A stretch of 64,000 nucleotides of DNA from Meridianimarinicoccus marinus (GCF_040689105.1 NZ_JBFBVU010000009.1:88078-152077), one strand, 5' to 3'; counted from the first letter of the stretch, positions 32,778 through 42,410 are shown. Numbers and translations: made by a program. Notes: generated from the letters alone by a model not told the origin.

Positions 32778-34154
32778 ATGGCCCCCGCCCCTTCCTCCGA
32801 CTGGCAGGCAGCCCTTCCCGCCCCGTTCCTCGCCTATCGCGGCGACCGCCGCCTGGAAGAGGTGGAATGCATCGTTCCCGATCTTGTCGGCGGATCCCGC
32901 GGCAAGGCGATGCCCTCGCACAAGTTCTCGCCCGACCAGACCTTCGCCCTGCCGACCTCGCTGTTCTATGAAACCGTCAGCGGCGAATACGTCGACATCG
33001 CCGGGATCGAGAACCAGTGGACCGAGGTCGACATGGTGCTGCGGCCGGACATGGCCACGGCCTCGGCGGTGCCCTGGGCGGCGGATGCCACGCTGCAGGT
33101 GATCTGCGATCTGGAAGACCGGCACGGCAACCCGGTTTCCATTGCGCCGCGCAACGTGCTCAAGCGGGTGCTGGACCGCTATGCCGAGCACGGCTGGCAA
33201 CCCATCGTGGCGCCGGAGCTGGAGTTCTACCTGATCTCGCCGAACCTCGACTGGAACGATCCGGTGAAGCCGCCGGTGGGACGGACCGGTCGCCCCGGCT
33301 CGGCCCGCCAGGCCTATTCGATGGTGGCCGTGGATGAATACGGCGAGGTCATCGACACCATCTATGACTACGCCGAGGACCAGGGCCTGCACATCGACAC
33401 GCTGATCCAGGAAGGCGGTGCCGGGCAGATCGAGATCAACCTGATGCACGGCGACCCGATGGCTCTGGCGGACCAGGTGTTCTATTTCAAACGCGCGATC
33501 CGCGAGGCCGCGCTGAAGCACAAGTTCTTCGCCACCTTCATGGCCAAGCCGATGCGCGACCAGCCCGGATCGGCCATGCACATCCATCAAAGCGTGCTGG
33601 ACAAGCGCACCGGGCAGAACATCTTCTCGAACCCGGATGGGTCGGAATCCGAAGCGTTCTATCACTTCATCGGCGGCTCGCAACGCCACCTGATGGAGGT
33701 CATGCCCCTGATCGCGCCCTATGTGAACAGCCACCGCCGCCTGACCGGGGGGATGAGTGCGCCGACCAACATGGAATGGGGGCATGACAACCGCACCACC
33801 GGCCTGCGCATCCCCAATGCCCGCCCCGAGGCCCGGCGCGTGGAAAACCGTGTCATCGGCATCGACGCGAACCCCTATCTCGCGCTGGCGGCCTCGCTGG
33901 CGGCGGGGCTGAAAGGCATGACCGACCGCATCGCGCCGCGCCCCGCCGCGCAGGGCGAGATCTGGACCGATGGCGCAATCCTGCCCGAGGGCCCGTTCGA
34001 CATGCTGGCCGCCTTCAACGAAGCGCATGAGATGCGGGCGCTGCTGGGGGCCGAGTTCTGCGCCGTGCTGTCGGCGATCAAGCTGGCCGAGCTGAACGAG
34101 TTTCAGCGCGAAATCTCGCCGTGGGAGCGCAAGCATCTTTTGCTGAACGTCTAG
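32778..34154 (+). CDS. Glutamine synthetase family protein, second PuuA-like paralogue
   Basis: 458 residues with an AAGGA box upstream. Catalytic-domain motifs include APELEFYLISP, EGGAGQIEINLMHG, FMAKPMRDQPGSAMHIH, TNMEWGHDNRTTGLRIP and ANPYLALAASL. It is the same family as the gene at 30398 but clearly diverged, so it probably ligates glutamate to a different amine. It is followed by an aldehyde dehydrogenase 95 bp downstream, the usual third step of the gamma-glutamyl route. The start agrees with the family N-terminus. Confidence 0.87.
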   Translation: MAPAPSSDWQAALPAPFLAYRGDRRLEEVECIVPDLVGGSRGKAMPSHKFSPDQTFALPTSLFYETVSGEYVDIAGIENQWTEVDMVLRPDMATASAVPWAADATLQVICDLEDRHGNPVSIAPRNVLKRVLDRYAEHGWQPIVAPELEFYLISPNLDWNDPVKPPVGRTGRPGSARQAYSMVAVDEYGEVIDTIYDYAEDQGLHIDTLIQEGGAGQIEINLMHGDPMALADQVFYFKRAIREAALKHKFFATFMAKPMRDQPGSAMHIHQSVLDKRTGQNIFSNPDGSESEAFYHFIGGSQRHLMEVMPLIAPYVNSHRRLTGGMSAPTNMEWGHDNRTTGLRIPNARPEARRVENRVIGIDANPYLALAASLAAGLKGMTDRIAPRPAAQGEIWTDGAILPEGPFDMLAAFNEAHEMRALLGAEFCAVLSAIKLAELNEFQREISPWERKHLLLNV

Positions 34155-34249
34155 ACCCGGCCGCAGGCCAGGGCTGGCGCTCGCCCGGCTTGGCTGGTTC
34201 TATACGTCGCAACGCGGGAGCGCCCGCCACAGGGGACACGAGGACAGCG

Positions 34250-35680
34250 ATGACCAAACTGCATACCGACCGCTTCTACATCAACGGCACATGGGTGGCG
34301 CCGCAGGGCCGCGACACTCTGCCGGTCATCAATCCCGCCACAGCCCGCCCGATCGCCACGGTGGCCTTGGGAAATGCGGCGGATGTGGACACCGCCGTCA
34401 CCGCCGCCCGCGCCGCCTTTCCCGGCTTTGCGCGCAGCACCCTTGCCGAACGTCTGGACCTTCTGGCCGCGATCCGTGGCCGGTATGAAGCGCGCTACGA
34501 CGAGATGGCTGAAACCATCAGCGCCGAGATGGGCGCGCCCATCGATCTCAGCCGCCGGTCGCAGGCGCAGGCCGGGCTGGGCCATCTGGACGGCGTCGTT
34601 GCCGCCCTGAAGCAGTTCGCCTTCGAAGAACCCAACCCGGCGGGCGACCTGCTGCGCCATGAGCCCATTGGCGTTTGCGCGCTGATCACGCCGTGGAACT
34701 GGCCCGCCAACCAGATCGCGCTGAAGGTCCTTCCGGCGCTGGCGGCGGGGTGCACCATGGTGCTGAAGCCCTCGGAACTGACACCGCTGTCGGCGTTGCT
34801 GTTTGCCGAGATCCTGGACGAGGCCGGGGTGCCCGCCGGGGTCTTCAACCTGGTCAACGGCGACGGCCCGACGGTGGGGGCAGAACTGAGCCGCCATCCG
34901 CATGTTGACATGGTGTCCTTCACCGGATCGACCCGCGCCGGGATCGAGGTTGGCCGCACCGCCGCCGCGACCATCAAGCGGGTGACGCTGGAACTGGGCG
35001 GCAAATCTCCCAACATCCTGCTCGACGATGTGGATCTGGAAAGTGCCGTGCGTCGCGGGGTGCGTCAGTGCTTCAACAACAGCGGGCAAAGCTGCAACGC
35101 GCCGACCCGGATGCTGGTGCCCCGCGCGCTCTATGCGAAGGCCGCCGAGATCGCCGCCGACACCGCCCGCACGACGCCCGTCGGTGACCCGGCGCAATCC
35201 GGGCGTCACATCGGGCCGCTGGCCTCGGATATGCAATTCGACCGGGTGCAGGCAATGATCGCCAAGGGCATCGCCGAAGGCGCAACCCTGCTGGCCGGCG
35301 GCCCCGGCAAACCCGAGGGGCTGGAAGAAGGCTATTTCGTGCGGCCCACGGTCTTTGGCGACGTCGGCAACGACATGGCCATCGCACGTGAGGAAATCTT
35401 CGGCCCGGTTATCGCCCTGATCCCCTATGACAGCGAGGCCGAGGCCATCGCGATGGCCAATGATACGCCGTACGGCCTGTCGGCCTATGTGCAATCGGCC
35501 GATCCCGACCGGGCGATGGCCGTGGCGCGCGACTTGCGCGCCGGCACCGTGTTCATCAATGGCGCGGGTTTGGGCCAGGGATCGCCCTTCGGCGGCTACA
35601 AGCAGTCGGGCAACGGGCGCGAGGGCGGCTTCCACGGCATCGCCGATTTCTGCGAGGTCAAGGCCATCGCCCGGCCCTGA
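34250..35680 (+). CDS. NAD(P)-dependent aldehyde dehydrogenase
   Basis: 476 residues from the ATG at 34250 (GAGGA 6 nt upstream); a longer in-frame reading from 34121 overlaps the previous gene and lacks support. Catalytic Cys282 is in GQSCNAPT and general base Glu248 in LELGGK; ITPWNWP and FTGSTRAG mark the cofactor site. Placed after a PuuA-like gene, it probably oxidises gamma-glutamyl-aminobutyraldehyde (PuuC role). The alternative is alpha-ketoglutaric semialdehyde for the L-arabinose pathway encoded 1 kb further on, which otherwise lacks its last enzyme in this window. Confidence 0.88.
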   Translation: MTKLHTDRFYINGTWVAPQGRDTLPVINPATARPIATVALGNAADVDTAVTAARAAFPGFARSTLAERLDLLAAIRGRYEARYDEMAETISAEMGAPIDLSRRSQAQAGLGHLDGVVAALKQFAFEEPNPAGDLLRHEPIGVCALITPWNWPANQIALKVLPALAAGCTMVLKPSELTPLSALLFAEILDEAGVPAGVFNLVNGDGPTVGAELSRHPHVDMVSFTGSTRAGIEVGRTAAATIKRVTLELGGKSPNILLDDVDLESAVRRGVRQCFNNSGQSCNAPTRMLVPRALYAKAAEIAADTARTTPVGDPAQSGRHIGPLASDMQFDRVQAMIAKGIAEGATLLAGGPGKPEGLEEGYFVRPTVFGDVGNDMAIAREEIFGPVIALIPYDSEAEAIAMANDTPYGLSAYVQSADPDRAMAVARDLRAGTVFINGAGLGQGSPFGGYKQSGNGREGGFHGIADFCEVKAIARP

Positions 35681-35699
35681 GCGCCCCGACACGCGCGCG

Positions 35700-36617
35700 T
35701 CAGAGAAACTCGAACACTGCCGAAAACACCTTCTCGGCGGCGCGGGTCACCGGCTGCTCCCGGTTCTGAATGACGAAACAGGGCGACACGGTTATGGGCG
35801 TGGCCAGGTCCAGCGTGACCACATCGGCGTTCAGGCGGCCTGCACACAGCATCGTGGCGACCTCGCGCGACAGCGGCGCGATGATGTCCGAGGCCTGCAC
35901 CATGGACAGCGCCACCAGCAAGGACGCGGTGTTGGTCACGCGGGACGGCGCGGGCAGGTCTTGGGTCAGGAAGGCGGAATCGACCGCCTCGCGGATCGGC
36001 GAGCCCAGCACCTGCACCACCCATTCGCTGTCCAGCAGGTCGGTCAACGGAACCCCGCGCCGGGACGCCAGCGGATGCGAGGCCCGGACCAGGAAGGTCA
36101 CTTCCTCGCTGCGGGCGGGATGCAGGCGGAAATCGCGGCTGTCATAGCCCGACGGCAGCCGCGAGATAATGAAGTCAAACCGGCCCGCGATCAGGCCCCG
36201 GACCAGTTCGGTTGACGGGCCGACCTCGATCGTCATCTCGATGTCGGAAGCTTCGGCCTTCACCTTCTGGATGGCCGGCATCAGCGTGCCAACGGCTGGG
36301 CCGGTGACGGTGCCCACGCGCACATGACCGATCTTGCCCTCGTTGAACCGCTGGGCATCCGCGGCCAGTTCGTCCATCTCTTCCAGGATCACCTTGGCGT
36401 GGCGAATGCAGATGGCGCCCAGCGGCGTGGCCTCCATCCCCTTGGGGTGCCGGGTGAACAGATCGCCCCCCATCAGCTTTTCCACATCCGCCAGAATGCG
36501 CGAGGCCGCGGGCTGCGACACCGAGATCCGGTTGGCCGCCAGTTGCAACTGTCCGGTTTCGGCGATGGTCAGCAGCAGGCGCAACTGGTTCGGCTTCAGG
36601 CGATGGGCGATGTCCAT
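35700..36617 (-). CDS. LysR-family regulator (GbpR-like)
   Basis: 305 residues. The N-terminal helix-turn-helix is at about residues 8-65 (QLQLAANRISVSQPAASRILADVE), followed by a periplasmic-binding-like effector domain. It is divergent from chvE, as gbpR is in Agrobacterium and Azospirillum, where it controls sugar-binding protein expression in response to sugars. A role in arabinose/galactose induction of chvE-gguAB and the catabolic genes is therefore likely. It is convergent with the aldehyde dehydrogenase, 19 bp away. Confidence 0.88.
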   Translation of the reverse strand: MDIAHRLKPNQLRLLLTIAETGQLQLAANRISVSQPAASRILADVEKLMGGDLFTRHPKGMEATPLGAICIRHAKVILEEMDELAADAQRFNEGKIGHVRVGTVTGPAVGTLMPAIQKVKAEASDIEMTIEVGPSTELVRGLIAGRFDFIISRLPSGYDSRDFRLHPARSEEVTFLVRASHPLASRRGVPLTDLLDSEWVVQVLGSPIREAVDSAFLTQDLPAPSRVTNTASLLVALSMVQASDIIAPLSREVATMLCAGRLNADVVTLDLATPITVSPCFVIQNREQPVTRAAEKVFSAVFEFL

Positions 36618-36633
36618 GGGCGACCGTATAACA

Positions 36634-36669
36634 GAATTGATATGCAGATCGCAGAGAATACGAATTGAT
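36634..36669. promoter_or_regulatory. Direct repeats in the lysR-chvE intergenic region
   Basis: GAATTGAT occurs at 36634-36641 and again at 36662-36669, 28 bp apart, in the 154-bp divergent promoter region. Two sites on nearly the same DNA face are typical of LysR-type activator binding. The assignment is positional. Confidence 0.4.
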
Positions 36670-36771
36670 TGCTATGTCAACGGGCTGTTAGCTGCCCCAA
36701 CGGGCCTCGTGAAGGTTCGAGGGAGACCGCGCCGACACAAGAACAACAGGCGCAACATGTGGAGGAACAAC

Positions 36772-37827
36772 ATGACTTTCAAATCGCTCCTGGCTTCGGC
36801 CGGTGCTGTCGTCCTGCTTGCCGGCGGGGCATATGCCGAAGGCACCGTGGGCATCGCGATGCCGACAAAATCCTCGGCGCGCTGGATTTCCGACGGCAAC
36901 TCGATGGTCGAGCAATTTACCGCGGCCGGCTATGAGACCGATCTGCAGTATGCCGAAGACGATATTCCCAACCAGCTTGCCCAGATCGAGAACATGATCA
37001 CCAAGGGCGTCGATGTTCTGGTGATTGCCGCCATCGATGGCACCACCCTGTCGAATGCGCTGGAAAACGCCGCCGCCTCGGGCATCAAGGTCATCGCCTA
37101 TGACCGCCTGATCCGTGACAGCGGCAACGTCGACTATTACGCCACTTTCGACAACTTCAAGGTCGGCGTGCTGCAGGCCACCAACCTGGTCAACGGGCTG
37201 AACGAACGCTTCGGCGATCAAAAGCCGTGGAACGTGGAACTCTTCGGCGGCTCGCCCGACGACAACAACGCCTATTTCTTCTACAACGGCGCGATGAGCG
37301 TCATCCAGCCGCTGATCGACGACGGGTCGATCAACATCGTGTCGGGCCAGATGGGCATGGACACCGTCGGCACGCTGCGCTGGGACGGCTCGGTCGCGCA
37401 GGCGCGCATGGATAACCTGCTGTCCGCGCATTACACCGACCAGACCGTGCACGGGGTGCTGTCGCCCTATGACGGGCTGTCCATCGGCATCCTGTCGTCG
37501 CTGAAGGGCGTCGGCTATGGCTCGGGCGATCAGCCAATGCCGATCGTGACCGGTCAGGACGCCGAGGTGCCCTCGGTCAAGTCGATCCTGGCCGGCGAGC
37601 AGTATTCGACCATCTTCAAGGACACCCGGTCGCTGGCCGGTGTGACCGTGGGCATGGCCGATGCGCTGCTGGCAGGCGGCGAGCCCGAGATCAACGACAC
37701 CTCGACCTATGACAACGGCGTCAAGGTGGTGCCCTCCTACCTGCTGGAACCGCTGCCGGTGACCGCGGCCAACTGGGAAGAGCGTCTGATCGACTCCGGC
37801 TACTACACCATGGACCAGATCCAGTAA
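36772..37827 (+). CDS. chvE: Multiple sugar-binding periplasmic protein ChvE
   Basis: 351 residues from the ATG at 36772, with a near-perfect GGAGG 6-7 nt upstream. A signal peptide of about 20 residues ends AYA. The mature protein begins EGTVGIAMPTKSSARW, the start of ChvE/SbpA-type binding proteins of the pentose/hexose family, and AAIDGTTLSNALENAA and GQDAEVPSVKSILAGEQ follow. It captures arabinose, galactose, glucose or xylose in the periplasm and delivers them to GguAB. It is the first gene of the transporter plus catabolic operon. Confidence 0.92.
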   Translation: MTFKSLLASAGAVVLLAGGAYAEGTVGIAMPTKSSARWISDGNSMVEQFTAAGYETDLQYAEDDIPNQLAQIENMITKGVDVLVIAAIDGTTLSNALENAAASGIKVIAYDRLIRDSGNVDYYATFDNFKVGVLQATNLVNGLNERFGDQKPWNVELFGGSPDDNNAYFFYNGAMSVIQPLIDDGSINIVSGQMGMDTVGTLRWDGSVAQARMDNLLSAHYTDQTVHGVLSPYDGLSIGILSSLKGVGYGSGDQPMPIVTGQDAEVPSVKSILAGEQYSTIFKDTRSLAGVTVGMADALLAGGEPEINDTSTYDNGVKVVPSYLLEPLPVTAANWEERLIDSGYYTMDQIQ

Positions 37828-37845
37828 GCCCGACGGGCAATTTCC

Positions 37846-37875
37846 GACCTGCCCGGACACTGCTTCGGGCAGGTC
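37846..37875 (+). promoter_or_regulatory. Intercistronic hairpin between chvE and gguA
   Basis: GACCTGCCCG and CGGGCAGGTC pair perfectly over 10 bp around a 10-nt loop, 18 nt after the chvE stop. There is no T-run. Such hairpins after binding-protein genes stabilise the upstream mRNA or attenuate read-through, giving more binding protein than membrane components. Confidence 0.65.
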
Positions 37876-37898
37876 GCGATGACAGATGAGGATTGGGC

Positions 37899-39419
37899 AT
37901 GTCTGCGCTTCTGGAAATGCGTTCGATCACCAAGACCTTTCCGGGCGTCAAGGCGCTGGATGAGGTCGAGCTGATCGTCCGCGAAGGCGAGATTCACGCG
38001 CTGGTCGGCGAAAACGGTGCCGGCAAATCGACACTGATGAAGGTGCTCTCCGGGGTCTATCCGGCGGGCAGCTATGACGGCGAAATTCACTATGACGGCA
38101 AGCTGGCGCAGTTCCGCGACATCGCGGACAGCGAACGGCAAGGCATCATCATCATCCACCAGGAACTGGCGCTGGTGCCGCTGCTGTCCATCGCCGAGAA
38201 CCTGTTTCTGGGCAACGAGCAGGCGCGCGGCGGCATCATCAACTGGCAGTCCACCTTTCAGCAGACCGAAAAGCTGCTTCGCAAGGTCGGGCTGAAAGAG
38301 GCGCCCTCGACACTGGTCGACAAACTGGGCGTCGGCAAACAGCAACTGGTCGAGATTGCCAAGGCACTGTCCAAGGAAGTCCGGCTGCTGATTCTCGACG
38401 AACCGACGGCGGCACTGTCGGAATCCGACAGCCAGGCGCTGCTGGACCTGATGCTGGAACTGAAGGCCGAGGGCGTGACCTGCATCATCATCAGCCACAA
38501 GCTGAACGAGGTGCGCCGGGTTGCCGACAGCGTGACGGTGATCCGCGACGGCACCACGGTGTCGACCATGGATGCCAAGGCCCAGCCGATCACCGAAGCC
38601 GCCATCGTGCGCGACATGGTGGGCCGCGACATGGCACACCGCTATCCCGAGCGGGAGCGGCGCGCGGGCGAGTTGCTGATGGAGGTTTCCAACTGGAACG
38701 TCTGGCACCCCGAACACAGCGAGCGTCAGGTCATCCGCGATGCCACCTATAATGTGCGCGCCGGCGAGGTCGTCGGCATCGCCGGGCTGATGGGCGCAGG
38801 CCGCACCGAACTGGCGATGAGTCTGTTCGGCCAGTCCTATGGCCGCAACATCAGCGGCGAGGTCAGGATCCGTGGCGAAAGGGCCGACGTCTCGGACGTG
38901 CCAAAGGCGATTGCGGCCGGGCTGGCCTATGTCACCGAGGACCGCAAGAGCCTGGGCCTGATCCTTGAGGAAACCATCCAGCGCAACGTGACGCTGGCCA
39001 ATCTGCCGGGCGTATCTTCGGGCGGGATCCTGAACGAGAACGAGGAAACCGAGGTCTCCGAGCGGTACCGCAAGGCGATGAACATCCGCACCCCCAGCGT
39101 GTTCCAGCGGGTGATGAACCTGTCGGGGGGCAACCAGCAGAAGGTCGTGTTGTCGAAATGGCTGTTCGCGCAGCCCGATGTGCTGATCCTGGACGAGCCC
39201 ACACGCGGCATCGACGTCGGCGCGAAATTCGAAATCTACGGGATCATCAACGACTTGTCCGCGCAGGGCAAAGGCGTGCTGATGATTTCCTCCGAGATGC
39301 CCGAACTGTTGGGCATGTGCGACCGCATTTACGTCATGAACGAAGGCGCGCTGGTGGGCGAGCTTTCGGCCAAGGACGCCAGCCAGGAGCGCATCATGTC
39401 GCTCATCGTGACAGAATAA
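37899..39419 (+). CDS. gguA: Sugar ABC transporter ATPase GguA
   Basis: 506 residues from the ATG at 37899 (GAGG 8 nt upstream). It holds two ABC domains, as in all pentose/ribose-type importers. The first has Walker A VGENGAGKST and Walker B LLILDEPTAAL. The second has a degenerate Walker A GLMGAGRTE, signature LSGGNQQK and LILDEPTRGIDV. It powers uptake through GguB in the inner membrane. The strong similarity of layout to chvE-gguA-gguB of Agrobacterium supports the names. Confidence 0.93.
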   Translation: MSALLEMRSITKTFPGVKALDEVELIVREGEIHALVGENGAGKSTLMKVLSGVYPAGSYDGEIHYDGKLAQFRDIADSERQGIIIIHQELALVPLLSIAENLFLGNEQARGGIINWQSTFQQTEKLLRKVGLKEAPSTLVDKLGVGKQQLVEIAKALSKEVRLLILDEPTAALSESDSQALLDLMLELKAEGVTCIIISHKLNEVRRVADSVTVIRDGTTVSTMDAKAQPITEAAIVRDMVGRDMAHRYPERERRAGELLMEVSNWNVWHPEHSERQVIRDATYNVRAGEVVGIAGLMGAGRTELAMSLFGQSYGRNISGEVRIRGERADVSDVPKAIAAGLAYVTEDRKSLGLILEETIQRNVTLANLPGVSSGGILNENEETEVSERYRKAMNIRTPSVFQRVMNLSGGNQQKVVLSKWLFAQPDVLILDEPTRGIDVGAKFEIYGIINDLSAQGKGVLMISSEMPELLGMCDRIYVMNEGALVGELSAKDASQERIMSLIVTE

Positions 39420-39431
39420 GGAGACCGGGGC

Positions 39432-40664
39432 ATGGCTATGGCTGAGACCACGGACAACGAACCGACCAAGAGCGTCACCGATTACCTGAAGGCGCACCTG
39501 CGCGAATACGGGCTGCTGTTCGCCCTGATCGCCATCATGGTCTTCTTCCAGATCATGACGCAGGGCACGCTGCTGCGGGCGGTGAATATCACCAACCTGC
39601 TGCTGCAGAACAGCTATATCATCATCATGGCGCTTGGCATGCTGATCGTCATCGTGTCGGGCAACATCGACCTGTCGGTGGGCTCGGTCATGGGGTTTGT
39701 GGGCGCGTTGGCCGCCGTGATGATCGTGAACCACGAGATACCCATTCTGGTCGCCATCGCCGTCTGCATTGTCTGCGGCGGTCTGATCGGGGCGGCGCAG
39801 GGCTATTGGGTGGCCTATTGGAAAATCCCGTCCTTCATCGTGACGCTGGCCGGCATGCTGGTGTTTCGCGGGCTGTCGCTGCTGCTGCTGGAAGGCCAGT
39901 CGGTCGGCCCTTTCCCGCGCGAATTCCAGGTCATCGCCAACGGCTTCGTTCCGGATGCCTTCCCGGCGGCCATCGGCGAAAGCCTCGCACCCCTGTTCGG
40001 CGCCCGGCAGGTGAACGTGCTGGCGCTTGGCACCGGTATCGTGGCGGCGTCCATCATCGTCTGGATCGGCATGCGCAAGCGCGCCCGCAACCGGGCCTAT
40101 GGCATCATGGACGAGCCGCGCAGCTTTTTCATTGCCCGCAATGCCATCGTCGGCGCGGCGCTGATCTTCATCATGTACAAGCTGTCCACCTTCCGGGGTC
40201 TGCCCAACGTGCTGATCACCATGGGCGTGCTGACCATCATCTACGCCTTCCTGACCGAAAAGACGGTTCTGGGCCGCCGGGTCTATGCCCTGGGCGGCAA
40301 CCAGAAGGCCGCCAAGCTGTCGGGCATCAAGACCGAGCGGTTGACCTTCCTGGCCTTCGTCAACATGGGCATCCTGGCTGCCATCGCCGGACTGGTCTTT
40401 GCCGCGCGGCTGAACACCGCGACACCCAAGGCGGGTTTCGCGCTGGAACTGGACGTGATCGCGGCGGTGTTCATCGGCGGCGCTTCGATGTCCGGCGGGG
40501 TCGGCAAGATCGTCGGCGCCGTGGTCGGCGCCTTCCTGATGGGGGTGCTGAACAACGGCATGTCGATCATGGGCATTGGCATCGACTATCAGCAGATGAT
40601 CAAGGGGCTGGTGCTTTTGGCCGCCGTCATCTTCGACGTTTACAACAAGAACAAGCAGGGCTGA
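39432..40664 (+). CDS. gguB: Sugar ABC transporter permease GguB
   Basis: 410 residues, highly hydrophobic, with about 10 membrane helices. SGNIDLSVGSVMGF and GRRVYALGGNQKAAKLSGI are signatures of the RbsC/GguB permease family. It begins 12 nt after the gguA stop and ends 3 nt before the dehydratase gene, so it belongs to one operon. It forms the channel through which sugars bound by ChvE enter the cell. Confidence 0.93.
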   Translation: MAMAETTDNEPTKSVTDYLKAHLREYGLLFALIAIMVFFQIMTQGTLLRAVNITNLLLQNSYIIIMALGMLIVIVSGNIDLSVGSVMGFVGALAAVMIVNHEIPILVAIAVCIVCGGLIGAAQGYWVAYWKIPSFIVTLAGMLVFRGLSLLLLEGQSVGPFPREFQVIANGFVPDAFPAAIGESLAPLFGARQVNVLALGTGIVAASIIVWIGMRKRARNRAYGIMDEPRSFFIARNAIVGAALIFIMYKLSTFRGLPNVLITMGVLTIIYAFLTEKTVLGRRVYALGGNQKAAKLSGIKTERLTFLAFVNMGILAAIAGLVFAARLNTATPKAGFALELDVIAAVFIGGASMSGGVGKIVGAVVGAFLMGVLNNGMSIMGIGIDYQQMIKGLVLLAAVIFDVYNKNKQG

Positions 40665-40667
40665 TCC

Positions 40668-42410
40668 ATGACCTTCAAACCGGCCGAATGGCCCCGCAAG
40701 CTGCGCAGCCAGTCATGGTATGGCGGCACCTCGCGCGACACCATCTATCACCGGGGCTGGATGAAGAACCAGGGCTACCCGCACGACCTGTTCGACGGGC
40801 GTCCGGTGATCGGCATCCTGAACACCTGGTCCGACCTGACCCCCTGCAATGGCCATCTGCGCGACTTGGCCGAAAAGGTTAAGGCCGGGATCTGGGAGGC
40901 CGGAGGCTTCCCGGTCGAGGTGCCGGTGTTCTCGGCCTCGGAAAACACTTTTCGGCCCACCGCGATGATGTTCCGCAACCTGGCCGCGCTGGCCATCGAG
41001 GAACAGATGCGCGGCCAGCCCATCGACGGCGCCGTGCTGCTGGTGGGCTGCGACAAGACCACCCCGTCGCTGCTGATGGCCGCCGCCTCGACCGATCTGC
41101 CATCGATCGTGGTGACCGGCGGGCCGATGCTGAACGGCTATTTCCGGGGGGAGCGGGTCGGCTCGGGCACCCACCTTTGGAAGTTCTCGGAAGCGGTGAA
41201 GGCTGGCGACATGACCCAGGAAGATTTCCTGGAGGCCGAGCAATCCATGAGCCGCTCGACCGGCACCTGCAACACCATGGGCACCGCCAGCACCATGGCC
41301 TCGATGGCCGAGGCGCTTGGCATGGCGCTGTCGGGCAATGCCGCGATCCCGGCGGTGGACAGCCGCCGCCGTGTCATGGCGCAGCTGTCCGGGCGGCGCA
41401 TGGTGCAGATGGTCAAGGATGACCTGAAGCCGTCCGACATCATGACCCGGCAGGCGTTCGAGAACGCGATCCGCACCAATGGCGCCATCGGCGGATCGAC
41501 CAATGCGGTAATCCATCTGCTGGCCGTCGCCGGTCGGGTCGGCATCGACCTGAGCCTTGACGACTGGGACCGCTGCGGCCGCGACGTGGCGACCATCGTC
41601 AACTTGATGCCCTCGGGCAAATACCTGATGGAAGAGTTCTTCTATGCCGGCGGCCTGCCGGTGGTGCTGAAACGGCTGGGCGAAGGCGGCCAGTTGCACA
41701 AGGACGCCCTGACGGTCTCGGGAGACACCATCTGGAACGAGGTCAAGGACGTCACCAACTGGAACGAGGACGTGATCCTGCCGCTGGACCAGGCCCTGAC
41801 CCCGCAGGGCGGTATCGCCGTTCTGAAGGGCAATCTGGCGCCCAAGGGGGCGGTGGTGAAACCCTCGGCCGCCTCGCCGCATCTGCTGACCCATCGTGGC
41901 CGGGCCGTGGTGTTCGAGGATATCGACGACTACAAGGCACGGATCAACGACGACGCGCTGGACATCGACGAGACCTGTGTGATGGTGCTGAAGAACTGCG
42001 GTCCCAAGGGTTATCCCGGCATGGCCGAGGTCGGCAACATGGGCCTGCCGCCCAAGGTGCTGAAGAAGGGGATCACCGACATGGTGCGCATCTCGGACGC
42101 GCGCATGTCGGGCACGGCCTATGGCACGGTGATCCTGCACACCTCCCCCGAGGCGGCGGCGGGCGGGCCGCTGGCGGTGGTGCGCACCGGCGACATGATC
42201 GAGCTGGACGTGGCCGCGCGGCGCCTGCACCTGGACATCCCCGAGGCCGAACTGTCCGCCCGGCTGGCGGCATGGCACCCCGATCACGCCACGGCAGCGG
42301 GGGGCTATGAATGGCTGCACCAAGCCCATGTGGAAGGCGCCGATACCGGGGCGGATCTTGATTTTCTCAAGGGCTGCCGCGGTGCGCCCGTTGGAAAGGA
42401 CTCCCATTGA
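40668..42410 (+). CDS. IlvD/Edd-family sugar acid dehydratase, L-arabonate dehydratase-like
   Basis: 580 residues. Three cysteines expected to ligate the iron-sulfur cluster are visible: Cys60 in TPCNGH, Cys128 in GCDKT and Cys201 in TGTCNT. The start (LRSQSWYGGTSRDTIYHRGWMKNQG) and length match L-arabonate/D-galactonate dehydratases rather than IlvD, which uses a different N-terminus. It removes water from L-arabonate (or D-fuconate/galactonate) to give the 2-keto-3-deoxy acid. Neighbouring genes for a sugar dehydrogenase and a keto-deoxy acid dehydratase support this use. Confidence 0.9.
   Translation: MTFKPAEWPRKLRSQSWYGGTSRDTIYHRGWMKNQGYPHDLFDGRPVIGILNTWSDLTPCNGHLRDLAEKVKAGIWEAGGFPVEVPVFSASENTFRPTAMMFRNLAALAIEEQMRGQPIDGAVLLVGCDKTTPSLLMAAASTDLPSIVVTGGPMLNGYFRGERVGSGTHLWKFSEAVKAGDMTQEDFLEAEQSMSRSTGTCNTMGTASTMASMAEALGMALSGNAAIPAVDSRRRVMAQLSGRRMVQMVKDDLKPSDIMTRQAFENAIRTNGAIGGSTNAVIHLLAVAGRVGIDLSLDDWDRCGRDVATIVNLMPSGKYLMEEFFYAGGLPVVLKRLGEGGQLHKDALTVSGDTIWNEVKDVTNWNEDVILPLDQALTPQGGIAVLKGNLAPKGAVVKPSAASPHLLTHRGRAVVFEDIDDYKARINDDALDIDETCVMVLKNCGPKGYPGMAEVGNMGLPPKVLKKGITDMVRISDARMSGTAYGTVILHTSPEAAAGGPLAVVRTGDMIELDVAARRLHLDIPEAELSARLAAWHPDHATAAGGYEWLHQAHVEGADTGADLDFLKGCRGAPVGKDSH

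Noticed and set aside
40668..42410. IlvD dihydroxy-acid dehydratase for branched-chain amino acids
   Set aside because: The N-terminus and operon context fit sugar-acid dehydratases of the same family.
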